A stretch of 64,000 nucleotides of DNA. Origin: Cylindrodendrum hubeiense. Its lineage: Eukaryota; Ascomycota; Sordariomycetes; Hypocreales; Nectriaceae. Below, piece after piece: positions 45,001-54,602 of the stretch; position 1 is the first letter of the stretch, and every line of letters starts with the position of its first letter. Below the pieces are notes generated by a model, which saw nothing but the letters and a program-made list of their open reading frames with translations, was not told the DNA's origin and did no database searches. The translations under genes were made by a program, and so were the position numbers. The stretch covers positions 1 to 64,000 of the forward strand of contig JAANBB010000220.1 in NCBI GenBank assembly GCA_014621425.1. The letters run 5' to 3'.

Positions 45001-47392
45001 GAGTTTGGGCAGAGTAATTTTCCAAACCAGATAATCCAAAAGACGATGGTACCGTTGATCAGGGCAATCAGGAAACACAAGACAAACTTTTCACGCCAAG
45101 CCATGCGGACATCGGGTCGTCTCATACGACCGATGTGCTGGAGAGCGGCCGATGGAATCCAGAATGTGAGGGCCCAAACAAATCCGACCCAGGCGCGTCG
45201 ACCAAAGGTGAGCTCTTTGGTTTCGATCTGCTTATTCTTGGCAAGTTCGGGATCCAACATGCCTGTGAACTCGTTTTCCTCGTTATAAAACACTTGGCCC
45301 TTGTGAGTATCGCCTTTGGTGCCAAGACCATAGTCACCCAGGTTGCCAGTACTGCGCATAGCGCCGGGGGTAACAACAGACCCCGGGTTCTGGTTTTGAC
45401 TGAAGCTGACTTGGCTCACATTGCCCAGGCTGAAGTTGGGTTTGTGCACAGGATGGTCATTTCTCCCGTCCAGAGTCGGGTAGCCCACGTGAAAGCCAGA
45501 TCTCACCCGGTCTTGACCGACACTGGAGAAACTGTAGGCAGGCCTGATATCGAGCATGTTTTCGACCTCCATCCAAGGGCCTTCGCGGACCCAGATGCGC
45601 TCCTTGCCAATGAAGACCTCGCCATTGATCCAACCTTGCTGCAGTGTCCAGTTCTCAATTTCATCCCTGGTATTTTCTTTGCATCCGAGATTGCTATAGC
45701 GCTGCACGAACTCGTCGAAATCGAAGTCGGCAGTAAAGCCAAGATATCGTTTGCGGTTTGCCCACTCGGGAAGTCGCCAGGAGCGGATTTGGCGGCAAAC
45801 CGTATCGGCTGACCAGGCAGATTCAACGGCTGGAAGAGCGGCCAGGTTGGCTGCAGAATCATCCGTAGGATAGAGCGAAAGGTGATACCAAGCGCGGCTG
45901 GTGCTGAGGATGGCGGAGAGATCCAAACGTCCGGTGTGGCCCAAGTTGATGCCCTCGCCCTGGATAGGGAACAGGAGCTCTTTTAAGAACCCGTTTGACT
46001 CCTCTGAAGCTGACGCCACCTGCTCCAAAATGGCCTCTCTTTTCTCAAGCTCATAACGGCGATCATTGCCTTGAGGACCACTCATGATGCCCAGATCAGG
46101 TGCAACCTCAGCCAGAGCCTGCTGCATTTCCCTGACGATGGATGACCCCACCGGGTAAGCCCCTGCGCCATCCTCAAGCATCTCAGCATTAATACCAAAG
46201 GAATCATCGAAGATGTTGCGCATAGCCAATGCCTTGCCTATCATCGGGTCGGGAATCTCAATGATAGTGATGGAGACAGTGTCGCCAGTGTCATTGGAGG
46301 TAAGAGTACGGCCATCAACGGATTCATCGCCATCTCGGATACGAAGGATCTGACCCGAAATGGCACTGTTTGCCTTGGATATTACCCAGTTCACCAAGGC
46401 CTCATAAACTCCGCCAATAAGTGCTCGTCGGTCCTCGGTACTCAATTGCTTCATGAGGACCTCGGGCTCCATATCAAGTAGCCCGCCCAAGTCTTCGCAG
46501 ATTTCCTCCAACTCATCGTAGTCGGTTGCATAGTCGAGAGTATTGCCGAGCTTGAGCAGGGCAGCAAGCGTTGAAATGAGGTGACGGTGGGCGGAGCCCT
46601 TGATACCGATCTCTTTTAGAGCCTGGCGGAAGTCGTCGGCAGCAGCCCCATCATGGGCATTGACAAGATATGATGGCGGCTCGTAGGTACCAGACTTGGC
46701 CAATAGGGTATATGAAGAAGCCGACTTAAGGCCCAGGAATTCCTTCTCGGCAGGGGTTGACACTGAGGCCAGAAGATAGTAGAATACATCGAAGGCCCGA
46801 TAGCCAGTCTCAGATGGAACATCCAAAAGGCCTTTATCGGTGTCAATACCGCCGTGTGGTAAAGCCAGTGAGGCACCGGCAATAGCTCCGGAAAGGTCGA
46901 GGGTCAGCGTGACACCGAGGGCAATCTGTCGGGATGTCGAATGGTTGTAAGGAGTCACACAATGGAGGAAGGGTCGTACGGCCTCCAGGGACTTGTAAAT
47001 GGAGGATGGGACAGAGAATGGCAACGTGTTGAGGAACGGTACAAGAACGGAGAGGCTCGAGTGATGAAGGGAACTGTGATAATTTGTTAGTGACGAGATC
47101 GACCAGACGTCAATCAAAAAGCGTACCCGAGAATGACACAACCATCCTCAGCTCGACGCCTAGCATGCTCCCAAGCTCGAGCAGCGAGGGAAGCATCAAC
47201 AGTAATACCGGATTGTGCAGCAGTGAGCCAAGTGTTGATGACTAGACTAGTGCTGGCATCGAGTTCGTGGGGCTGAGATGACAGGTAGATGTTGCGTATG
47301 GTATTCAGGAGCCCGGTTGTCGACACCTTGGCAGTCTGAGAGGAACCCAGGCCTTCAGACGCCATCGAGTACATGGAGTTTCGGCTCGCCAT
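42038..47392 (-). CDS. Chitin synthase with myosin-like head, class VII type
   Basis: Three exons (47392-47127, 47073-43444, 43385-42038) give 1747 residues. The N-terminal 550 residues resemble a degenerate myosin motor, without a GxxxxGK(S/T) P-loop in the expected place, which fits class VII rather than class V. A cytochrome-b5-like segment ([17 protein letters not shown], near 795) and membrane spans precede the GT2 catalytic domain: MIDADT, LPGCFTMYR (restored by the second splice junction), LGEDRYLTT near 1340 and the signature [13 protein letters not shown] near 1380. Several helices and a disordered Gln/Ser/Gly-rich tail end in a DEK_C-type domain ([19 protein letters not shown] near 1715). 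It synthesises chitin at the growing hyphal tip. In many filamentous ascomycetes it is divergently paired with a class V gene; none is here. Confidence 0.93.
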
Positions 47393-49174
47393 GGCTGGTG
47401 ACAGTGATGCCCTTGCAGGACGATCACAAGCGATAACACGTCGCGATGCTGATGGTGGACATAAAACAGTATTCGGGGTGATTGGGATCAGGCTCCGTTG
47501 AACGGCGGAGGTCAGGTGAGTTATGTAGGCTCGGGACGCAAGGAAATCGACAGATGGTAACGATTGGCGGAGCTAGATTGGAGAAGAGTGGTGCCGATTG
47601 AAGGGGCGCGGCCACAGCGAGCGACACCTGTCAATGCAACAGTATTAAAGGCAAAAGAAAGAAAAAAATACACAGCACGCCTAGGATGAACGTTGGTTGA
47701 GGTTGAAGAAGCATCGAAGTATCTAGCCAACAAAAAGCCGACTCCGACAGTGTTTCGCCGATGCTTATACCGATGCTAGACTTGATCTCGGACTGTTAAA
47801 AATGGCACAACTGATCGGGACCCACTGATCATCCACGATGAGTCTAGCATCAGGAATGTGGCTGGCTGTCCTGCCTTGCAGGGTGGACTATGGATGGCCT
47901 GATTTGACGGAAGAGGAAGTCTTGAACATTTACGGGCTGAGCTGACCAATTGGGCTCAGTGTCAGCAGCCTGGCACGGCTCGCGTACGGTCGGTTAGTGT
48001 GAGACTGAGACTGAATCGCCAAATACGAGCATGCAGCCCTGCGTATTATGCATGCCAGGTCCTCGTTTTCTGACCAGTGTTGGTCAGATATAGTTTCAAG
48101 GCCCGTATAGGAGGCGACTACGATGTTAACACCATGCGGGCTACGGAGGTTCGGGGCCCTGTTGTGTCGCGTACGAGCTTTTGTCGTCTTCTCGCCGGAA
48201 CTCGGTAAGCCCGGATCTCTTTTCGCTGACATATTGCTGCGTCGGGCGGTGTTATATAATCGGGGGGGAAAAGTCAAAATAAAAAAGGGAGTGGAGAAGT
48301 CGAGCAGGAGCGTTACAGAGAAAAAGGGGTGCAGTGTGTCGGGATGGAAACTGTAACAACATGACGCATCGACAGACACGCTGGTGGATTTGCCAAGGGA
48401 CCCCTACCTACTGACAAGCAACGCATGGGTAAACTGTTGATTTCGTACGGTGTCCCCGTAAAAACGGGGGGATCCCCCGGATGTGAGTGTGGAGCTATAC
48501 GAGCAATCGGCTATAACGGGGAATTCCCGAGCGTTGCAATGGATGTCTTTGATTGGCGAGTACCCGAGTCACTGAATCGACCTCGTATTATGGGTGAGCA
48601 TCGGGGAAAGGTCACTCCGACTTAAGGGAAGTGCCTCCTCACTTGTCGCATGTTGTCTGGTCCAAAGTGAATCGGTCCCAGTTTCAGTTCTGACGAGAAC
48701 CTGCTGAGGACAGCACAACAAGCTATCAGAGAACGAGTTTCTCGTCTGACAGTCTTAGAGCGCGAAGACGGGCAAACTGGATGAGTTTCTCGTCTGACAG
48801 TCTTAGCGCGCGAGGACGGGCAAACTGGACAAGAAGATCAGCCTGGGCATCTGGTGTTGGGAACCCCGGTGAGATGACGAGTCTCTGCAACTGCGGCAAT
48901 CGGGTTAGGAAAGACGGCAGCCATGAGCGTTCGAATACGATAAGTCGCATGAAGTCGGCGACCTTGGAACTAATGCAGCCACTGATGCTCGGCCACGCTA
49001 GGCATTGTCTCAATACGAACGGCCATGGTCAACCCTAGGCCGCAGCCTTTAAATAGCATATGGCCATGCAATGTTGTCATTCTCACCGTTGGTTCGGACA
49101 ACAATCAACGCCTGACCTTCATTGACGGATCTAACTGTGTCATTCCTCAAAACGCAGCCCTCACTTGCTATACC
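47393..49174. other. Intergenic: chitin synthase promoter, 48-bp tandem repeat, nitrilase promoter
   Basis: About 1.8 kb. No class V chitin synthase or other exon is seen. A 96-codon minus frame at 48726-49013 contains a duplicated 16-residue unit and leucine-rich text, possibly a remnant of an LRR-type gene. The nitrilase promoter lies at the right end. Confidence 0.45.
48735..48830. repeat. 48-bp direct tandem duplication
   Basis: Unit 1 is 48735-48782 and unit 2 is 48783-48830, beginning gagtttctcgtctgacag, with three mismatches in 48 bases. The period is a multiple of three, and on the minus strand each unit reads as QFARxRALRLSDEKL(V/I) inside a 96-codon open frame. Confidence 0.75.
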
Positions 49175-50137
49175 ATGTCAACACTTCGGATCGCATCGGT
49201 GCAGTTCGAGAACGCATCCGGCGACAAGGCTGCCAATCTAGCCACTATTCGTCGTCTCGCAGGGCAAGCAGCTGATCGTGGGTGCAATGTGGTGGCCTTC
49301 CATGAGTGCTGCATCACAGGATATACTTTCGCGTCCAAACTATCGCGTGCCGAGCTGCTCGCCGTCGCAGAACCTGTCCCATCTGGTCCCAGTATCCTAG
49401 AGCTCTCGTCTATTGCCCGTGACCTCGGCGTCGTGGTGCTAGCGGGTCTGTTCGAGTTTGAAGAGAAGGATGGACAAAATCACATCTACAACACGTATGT
49501 ATGCGTCTCGGCCGATGGAGTGCTGGCCCGTTTCCGCAAACTTCATCCCTTCATCAGTCCGCATCTCTCCGCCGGATCCGAGTTGGTTGTCTTCGATCTG
49601 CTCGGGTGGCGCGCTGGCATCCTGATCTGCTACGACAATAATGTGGTTGAAAACGTGCGGGCAACGGCACTGCAAGGGGCCGAGATTCTGTTCGCACCGC
49701 ACGTCACCATGTGTACCCCATCGAGCCGCCCTGGTGCCGGCTTTGTCGATCCGGTGATGTGGGATGCCCGGGAAACGGATCCGACTTCCCTTAGGGCCGA
49801 ATTCGACGGACTCAAGGGCAGATCGTGGCTTATGAAGTGGCTTCCAGCTCGAGCTTACGACAATGGCATCTACGTTGTCTTCAGCAACCCTATCGGCATG
49901 GACGATGATCAGCTCAAGAACGGCTGCTCGATGGTGCTGGATCCTTTTGGTGATGTGCTTGCCGAATGTCGCAGGCTAGGTGAGGACATGGCCATTGCAG
50001 TGTGCACGCGGGATAAGTTGGAGATGGCAGGCGGGTTCAGGTACCGGAGCGCAAGGAGACCTGAGGTGTATGGGAACATCATTGCCAAGGAGCACCAACC
50101 CAGTCTGAAGGTGGCGTGGATGAAGGAACTATCTTAG
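49175..50137 (+). CDS. Carbon-nitrogen hydrolase (nitrilase superfamily)
   Basis: Intronless, 320 residues from ATG 49175. The frame is open 50 codons further upstream, but MSTLRIASVQFE is the normal start of the fold, so the internal ATG is chosen. The catalytic triad is visible as Glu44 (VVAFHECCITGY), Lys122 (RFRKLHPF) and Cys152 (GILICYDNNVVEN). Members hydrolyse nitriles, aliphatic amides or N-carbamoyl compounds to acids and ammonia in the cytosol; FHE-x-CITGY is closer to amidase/N-carbamoylase types than to true nitrilases, but the substrate is open. It is followed on the same strand by a Zn2Cys6 regulator 465 bp away, a likely pathway-specific partner. Confidence 0.9.
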   Translation: MSTLRIASVQFENASGDKAANLATIRRLAGQAADRGCNVVAFHECCITGYTFASKLSRAELLAVAEPVPSGPSILELSSIARDLGVVVLAGLFEFEEKDGQNHIYNTYVCVSADGVLARFRKLHPFISPHLSAGSELVVFDLLGWRAGILICYDNNVVENVRATALQGAEILFAPHVTMCTPSSRPGAGFVDPVMWDARETDPTSLRAEFDGLKGRSWLMKWLPARAYDNGIYVVFSNPIGMDDDQLKNGCSMVLDPFGDVLAECRRLGEDMAIAVCTRDKLEMAGGFRYRSARRPEVYGNIIAKEHQPSLKVAWMKELS

Positions 50138-50602
50138 GGCCTCAATTGCAGTAAAATGACAGCTAACGCGAGGCAGAGCACAATATATGAACTGTGACAA
50201 TTGCTCCCTCACCGGTGTAAAATACATCTCTCTCGCTTGGTTATGTTCTAGGCCAACAACCGGGCCCGGATAGTCAAAAGCTACGAAGGCCACTCCCGAT
50301 TTGTTGGAATTCCAACCTCTCGCTGACGTCTTCCTGGACCGTGGATGCCACCGACGAGGGTTAGGCGGGTGTGGATTACCGAGCTTCTCACCAGACAGGG
50401 GTCATCTCGTTGGGTTTAGATCTGATTGGGTTAGTAGTCAACTGAGAGTGCTTTTCTAGCCACGCCATTTGCTTGACGTCTGTTTCCTGGCCCCATAGTA
50501 AACCATATTTGTCAGCGGCAGATAAAGCCGAGCAGACAGTATCATGCGGGCGCATCATGGGCGGCGTCTTTCTCTGTGAGCGATCCACACTGCAGTCCCA
50601 AC
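50138..50602. other. Intergenic: promoter of the Zn2Cys6 gene
   Basis: About 465 bp between two plus-strand genes. Short frames on both strands are shadows; no repeat or RNA recognised. Confidence 0.4.
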
Positions 50603-51724
50603 ATGTCAATCCGTCGAAAATCATGCGACCCTTGCTTCAGATCGCGGCGGAAGTGCGATCTGGCGTACCCTGCCTGCAGAAGGTGCGAGCGCAACGAGAA
50701 GAGATGCCACTATGCATACCCCCCGCAGCTGGCGACGACTGGGGTGGGCAGGTCCAATGAGGCCCGCACTGCTCTCATGCAGATAACAGAGAAGCCATCT
50801 TCATCTGACAGTGGGATTTCCTCTGGAGAGCTCGAGCAAACAAGCAACGCCTCCAGCCCATCGCTGCAGCTCAGCCGGAGCTCAGCCCTGCAGCTGTACT
50901 GGATGCAGCGTTCCAGGGTACACAGCTCTCTTGGCAATCTGGGCGAGCTGCCCCCCGTGGGCGGCCTGGGGTTCTGGGATGGCATCTTGGATCACATCCG
51001 CAACTACCCGCGAGAGTTTGCTCAAGACGCAGAAAACATATTCATCCACAAGAACCTGGTAGCCGGTTCATTTCCCCGGCCGCTACGGGCAGCTTTCGGC
51101 ATCTGTGCCGGGCACCTCTCCCTGAACGATCGCAATCGATCAGTACTCTTTCAATCTCTGGATGCCGAGCTATCGGAACTGATTGCGCCCCCGACACCGC
51201 CTATAGCGAGTACGCTGCTGGATGATCTGGTCCGGCTACAGGCCATCTTGCTGTACCAGATCATCAGGTTTTTCTTCGGCAGCATGGAGCAGCGCAAGGT
51301 TGCCGAACGCCAAGAGTACGTCGTCCGGTCGTACGGGCTCAGGCTCATCCAGCGAGCAAACTCCGAACTCACAGACGCAGAAGAGACCTGGGAGAACTGG
51401 GTCTTGCTCGAAAGTATTCGTCGAACTGTCTTCATAGCCTTCAAGTTGTATACCATGTACTCGTACTTGAGGAATCGCACATGCGACGAGTACGAGGCAC
51501 TGAAGGCTCTTCCCGTATCCACGAAGCTCGGTTCTTGGAAGTCCCGAGATGCCTATAACCGGTACTCGGGTCCCGACAAAATAATATCTTATGGTGAAAC
51601 AAAACCGTTTTGGGATACAATCCAGGGGGATGGTGACCTTGGAAGGTTTGAGGAATTGCTTTTCATGGACAAGGACACGGAACGGCATATTTCTGCGTTG
51701 CAGCAACATGAATTAAATCTCTAA
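50603..51724 (+). CDS. Zn2Cys6 transcription factor (short form)
   Basis: Intronless, 373 residues from ATG 50603; an in-frame GTG nine codons earlier is not used. The zinc cluster lies directly at the N-terminus: MSIRRKSCDPCFRSRRKCDL, then YPACRRCERNEKRC. The rest is helical and lacks an obvious complete Fungal_trans block, but LDDLVRLQAILLYQIIRFFF, then ENWVLLESIRRTVFIAFKLY, resembles the regulatory region of aflR/sterol-type small regulators. C6 factors of this size usually control adjacent genes: the nitrilase upstream on the same strand and the alcohol dehydrogenase that converges from the other side. Codon usage looks like its neighbours. Confidence 0.85.
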   Translation: MSIRRKSCDPCFRSRRKCDLAYPACRRCERNEKRCHYAYPPQLATTGVGRSNEARTALMQITEKPSSSDSGISSGELEQTSNASSPSLQLSRSSALQLYWMQRSRVHSSLGNLGELPPVGGLGFWDGILDHIRNYPREFAQDAENIFIHKNLVAGSFPRPLRAAFGICAGHLSLNDRNRSVLFQSLDAELSELIAPPTPPIASTLLDDLVRLQAILLYQIIRFFFGSMEQRKVAERQEYVVRSYGLRLIQRANSELTDAEETWENWVLLESIRRTVFIAFKLYTMYSYLRNRTCDEYEALKALPVSTKLGSWKSRDAYNRYSGPDKIISYGETKPFWDTIQGDGDLGRFEELLFMDKDTERHISALQQHELNL

Positions 51725-51898
51725 GCCGCTATATCTGTCTGGCAGAAGCTAGAGACGGTGTCGCATTGAAATGGCAAATTTGCTGTCACATTTGCTAATA
51801 GGGTTTCACTTTACTGCTTCCTTTCTATAGTCTCCTTTCTATAAAGCCTGTCATGCTATACATATTTCCTTGCCTCGTGTTCCAATCTTGACTCAAAT

Positions 51899-53043
51899 TC
51901 ACGGGGCGACAAGCACTCCGCGATACCTCATCTTGCCATCTCTCAGCTTCTGCATCGCTTCAACGACACCGGCCTGAGTCATGGGGAACTTCTCAATATG
52001 AGGCCTGATGTCATTCTTAGCAGCGAAAGCCAGCATGTTGTTGATGCTTGCCACCGGTGCCAAGCCCGATCCAATAACAACAATACCACTCATGATCAAT
52101 GCCAACGGCGAAAGCTGCAGCGACTCGGGGCTGATGGTCAAAGGGAACACTTTCGCACCCTTGGCCATGATGGGTAGGAACCTGGAAGATAGAAGAGTAA
52201 GTAAAGAAAGACGAACACTCGTAGGATAAATAAGGGTTACTCACAGAGACAAGTCTGGGTTGGCGCTGGTGGTAATCAGAAGGGCGTCCAACGGGGCAAC
52301 GCCGTCAAGCTTCTCCTTTCCGCCAGTAGCGACAAACTCAGTCGCTCCAAAGTCAAGGGCCTGCTGCTTCTTGGAATCGGTCCTCGAGAAGACGACTGCC
52401 TCCATGCCAATCTTGGCGGCAAACTGGATAGCCATGTGGCCAAGTCCGCCAACGCCGATGATGCCGACACGATCACCAGCTCGCAGGCCGTAATCGTGGA
52501 GGGGACCCCAGACAGTGGCGCCTCCGCACATGAGAGGGCCAGCAAACTCGGAAGGAATATCATCTGGGATCTTGGCGATGGTGGAAACGTCCCAGGCGAC
52601 TCCAGTGCCAAAGCAACCTTGATCATGGTCTGCAGTGCCAAACGATGTGCTGTTGGCGCAGTGGTGCTGGCGGCCTATGAGGTAGATGAGCAAAAGAAAA
52701 CATAAGGACCGGTCATTCATGCTCCGCAATGAACGAAGTCTCGGGACTTACCTGTCAGGCATGCCTTGCAGTGGCCACAGAACTTGTGGAACCAACCCAG
52801 TCCCACGCGGTCGCCAACTCGGAAGTCAGAGATGCTGTGAACCGCGGAGCCAACCTCGGTGATGATGCCGACACCCTCGTGCCCAAGGCCCATCTCGGCG
52901 TGGCGGTAGTGCTCATCGGTGCCGCAGACACCGCAGTGGGAGATCTTGACAATGACCTCGCTGGGGGCTGGATCGCGATGGCCCTTGCTCTCGACGATGT
53001 CGCCGGTCTTGGAGCCTTTGAAGACGGTGAAGTCGATACCCAT
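51899..53043 (-). CDS. Zinc-dependent alcohol dehydrogenase, cinnamyl-alcohol type
   Basis: Three exons (53043-52752, 52674-52245, 52181-51899) give 334 residues. Catalytic zinc ligands lie in HCGVCGTDEH and GLGHEGVG; the structural zinc lobe is FCGHCKACLTGRQHHC, whose last part is restored by the first splice. The NADP-binding Rossmann motif is GIIGVGGLGHMAIQFAAK. This MDR subgroup (ADH6/ADH7/CAD-like) reduces medium-chain and aromatic aldehydes to alcohols in the cytosol. Its 5' end faces the acyl-CoA oxidase across 1.56 kb, and it could dispose of aldehydes linked to lipid breakdown, which is an inference. Frames on the plus strand over the same interval are shadows. Confidence 0.92.
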
Positions 53044-53311
53044 TGTAGCGGTGATAGTTGAAGGTTCTTTGGAAAAGAAGGGGAAATTTAGAGAAGTGAG
53101 TTGGTGGTTTGTATGTTACTGATGAAGCCTGAGCTGCTGATGACAACTACTTACACTGAGGGGCCAGCTTCTTCATACTTATAGTCTAGGAATCTGTAAA
53201 GAAACGGAGTTACCAGGACTTAAGTCGGATTCGGTGCAAATGGATGCCGTCTTGCAGGCACACAGGAGCCTTGACATATTTTTGCATGATTGATTAAATA
53301 ATCAAGCCCGT

Positions 53312-53431
53312 CTTTGATCCATATTTGGCCGCATCTTGTGTCTCTTGTCGGTCGGTGAGCCCGCGCGGTGATCCACTTTTGCTCGCACCTGGATCCGCAT
53401 TTGAGCGCAGCGGAATCCACCTTTGCCCGCA
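53312..53431. repeat. Four degenerate copies of a 20-bp motif (tGCGnnCAAAnnTGGATC on the minus strand)
   Basis: Plus-strand copies: gatccatatttggccgca (about 53316-53333), gatccacttttgctcgca (53370-53387), gatccgcatttgagcgca (53391-53409) and aatccacctttgcccgca (53413-53431). All have the same orientation; the last three are spaced about 21 bp apart. The unit is not obviously coding. Confidence 0.6.
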
Positions 53432-54392
53432 CTCTGCCCGCGCACTCTGCTTCAGATAACTAAACCCCGAGCGTTAGTCCTACTCTGTTCAAGGCGCTGC
53501 TGTAAATGCATTATCGCCAGGCACTTTAAAGTTCGAGTTTATCATCAAGGGGATACCACTGCTCCACCTAAAAGTAATGAATGGCTTCTGTCTTTTACTC
53601 CATTGTCGGATTTAAGGCAATTGGATTATGTACATGTCCCCAAACCCTTCTGCGTGCCTACGTAATGGGAGTTGCCTGCCAGAAACCGTCGTCTCCGTTA
53701 TCATACTGTGCTGAGTGAACTTAGCAGAGTGGCAGAGATTGACACGTGAGCTGAACGGGCTAACTTACTGGGTATCTCTTGGATAATGACAAATTTTTCC
53801 AGCCTCGCTTTTGCCTGAGGACGCTGTGATGGCTTTCCACACTGCCGCCCTGTGGACCCAGGTTTTGGTTGGTGTCCACTGGGTCCCCCGCCCAGCTATT
53901 AATACAGCCTTTAATTCACATTATTTTGCTCCATTCTTTGACGATTGCCATCAATTGAGATATTATCACATTCGGCCAGCATTCTAATTGTCAATTGCTT
54001 GGCTGTGTGGGTGTGATCCCAATACCCAGATTCTACAAATGCCGGAGACTGCTACCCTACAGCTGCTTTCGCATTGGTGGGTGTGGTTGTTTTTGTCCCG
54101 TGCGCCTTCAGTCTCATCTTAGGAGCAACACCATACTCCAGATATCAAGATATATCACACAGCTCACATGTCAACGCCTTTCGCCACTGCCTTGTATTTA
54201 CGTCATTGGCCTCGCCCGCTCGAGGACACGATGACGCTTCCGCCTACGCCGAGCTCTGAGATGATGAGATCCACAGTGGAAATTTGGCGCAAGACGCGAC
54301 CCGCAACCCCGTGGGGATTGGGGCCAAAGAGATGGATAAGATTGGCGGCTGAGAGGCGCACTTGACGTTGCCCCGCCACGAGTGGATCATGG

Positions 54393-54413
54393 CCGAGGCC
54401 CAGGGAGCCGAGG
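54393..54413. promoter_or_regulatory. Paired CCTCGG (FarA/FarB-type) sites upstream of acyl-CoA oxidase
   Basis: CCGAGG, the complement of CCTCGG, occurs at 54393-54398 and 54408-54413, about 200 bp before the oxidase start codon. CCTCGG is the established core of fatty-acid induction by FarA/FarB in ascomycetes. Its use here is inferred. Confidence 0.5.
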
Positions 54414-54602
54414 CACGAGGAATTGGCCTTAAATGCAGTACGCCCGATGTCGGCCCAGCTAGACAATAGCGTTTCACGTCTGTATTTAGTGTGCAAAGTT
54501 CCACTCGGCCGTCCCTGAGCACTCACTATCTACTCTCTGGATAGCCCTCTTCCCCCCCATACAACCGCCGTAGATTCATCCTAGCGGTCCATATCTTCTC
54601 CA

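Larger units (their letters stand above)
53044..54602. promoter_or_regulatory. Divergent region between alcohol dehydrogenase and acyl-CoA oxidase
   Basis: About 1.56 kb without exons. Contains four degenerate copies of a 20-bp motif at 53312-53431 and two CCGAGG sites at 54393-54398 and 54408-54413 close to the oxidase. Confidence 0.5.

Noticed and set aside
49025..49174. N-terminal extension of the nitrilase
   Set aside because: In frame and open, but the conserved fold starts at ATG 49175 and the extra 50 residues look like promoter and leader sequence.
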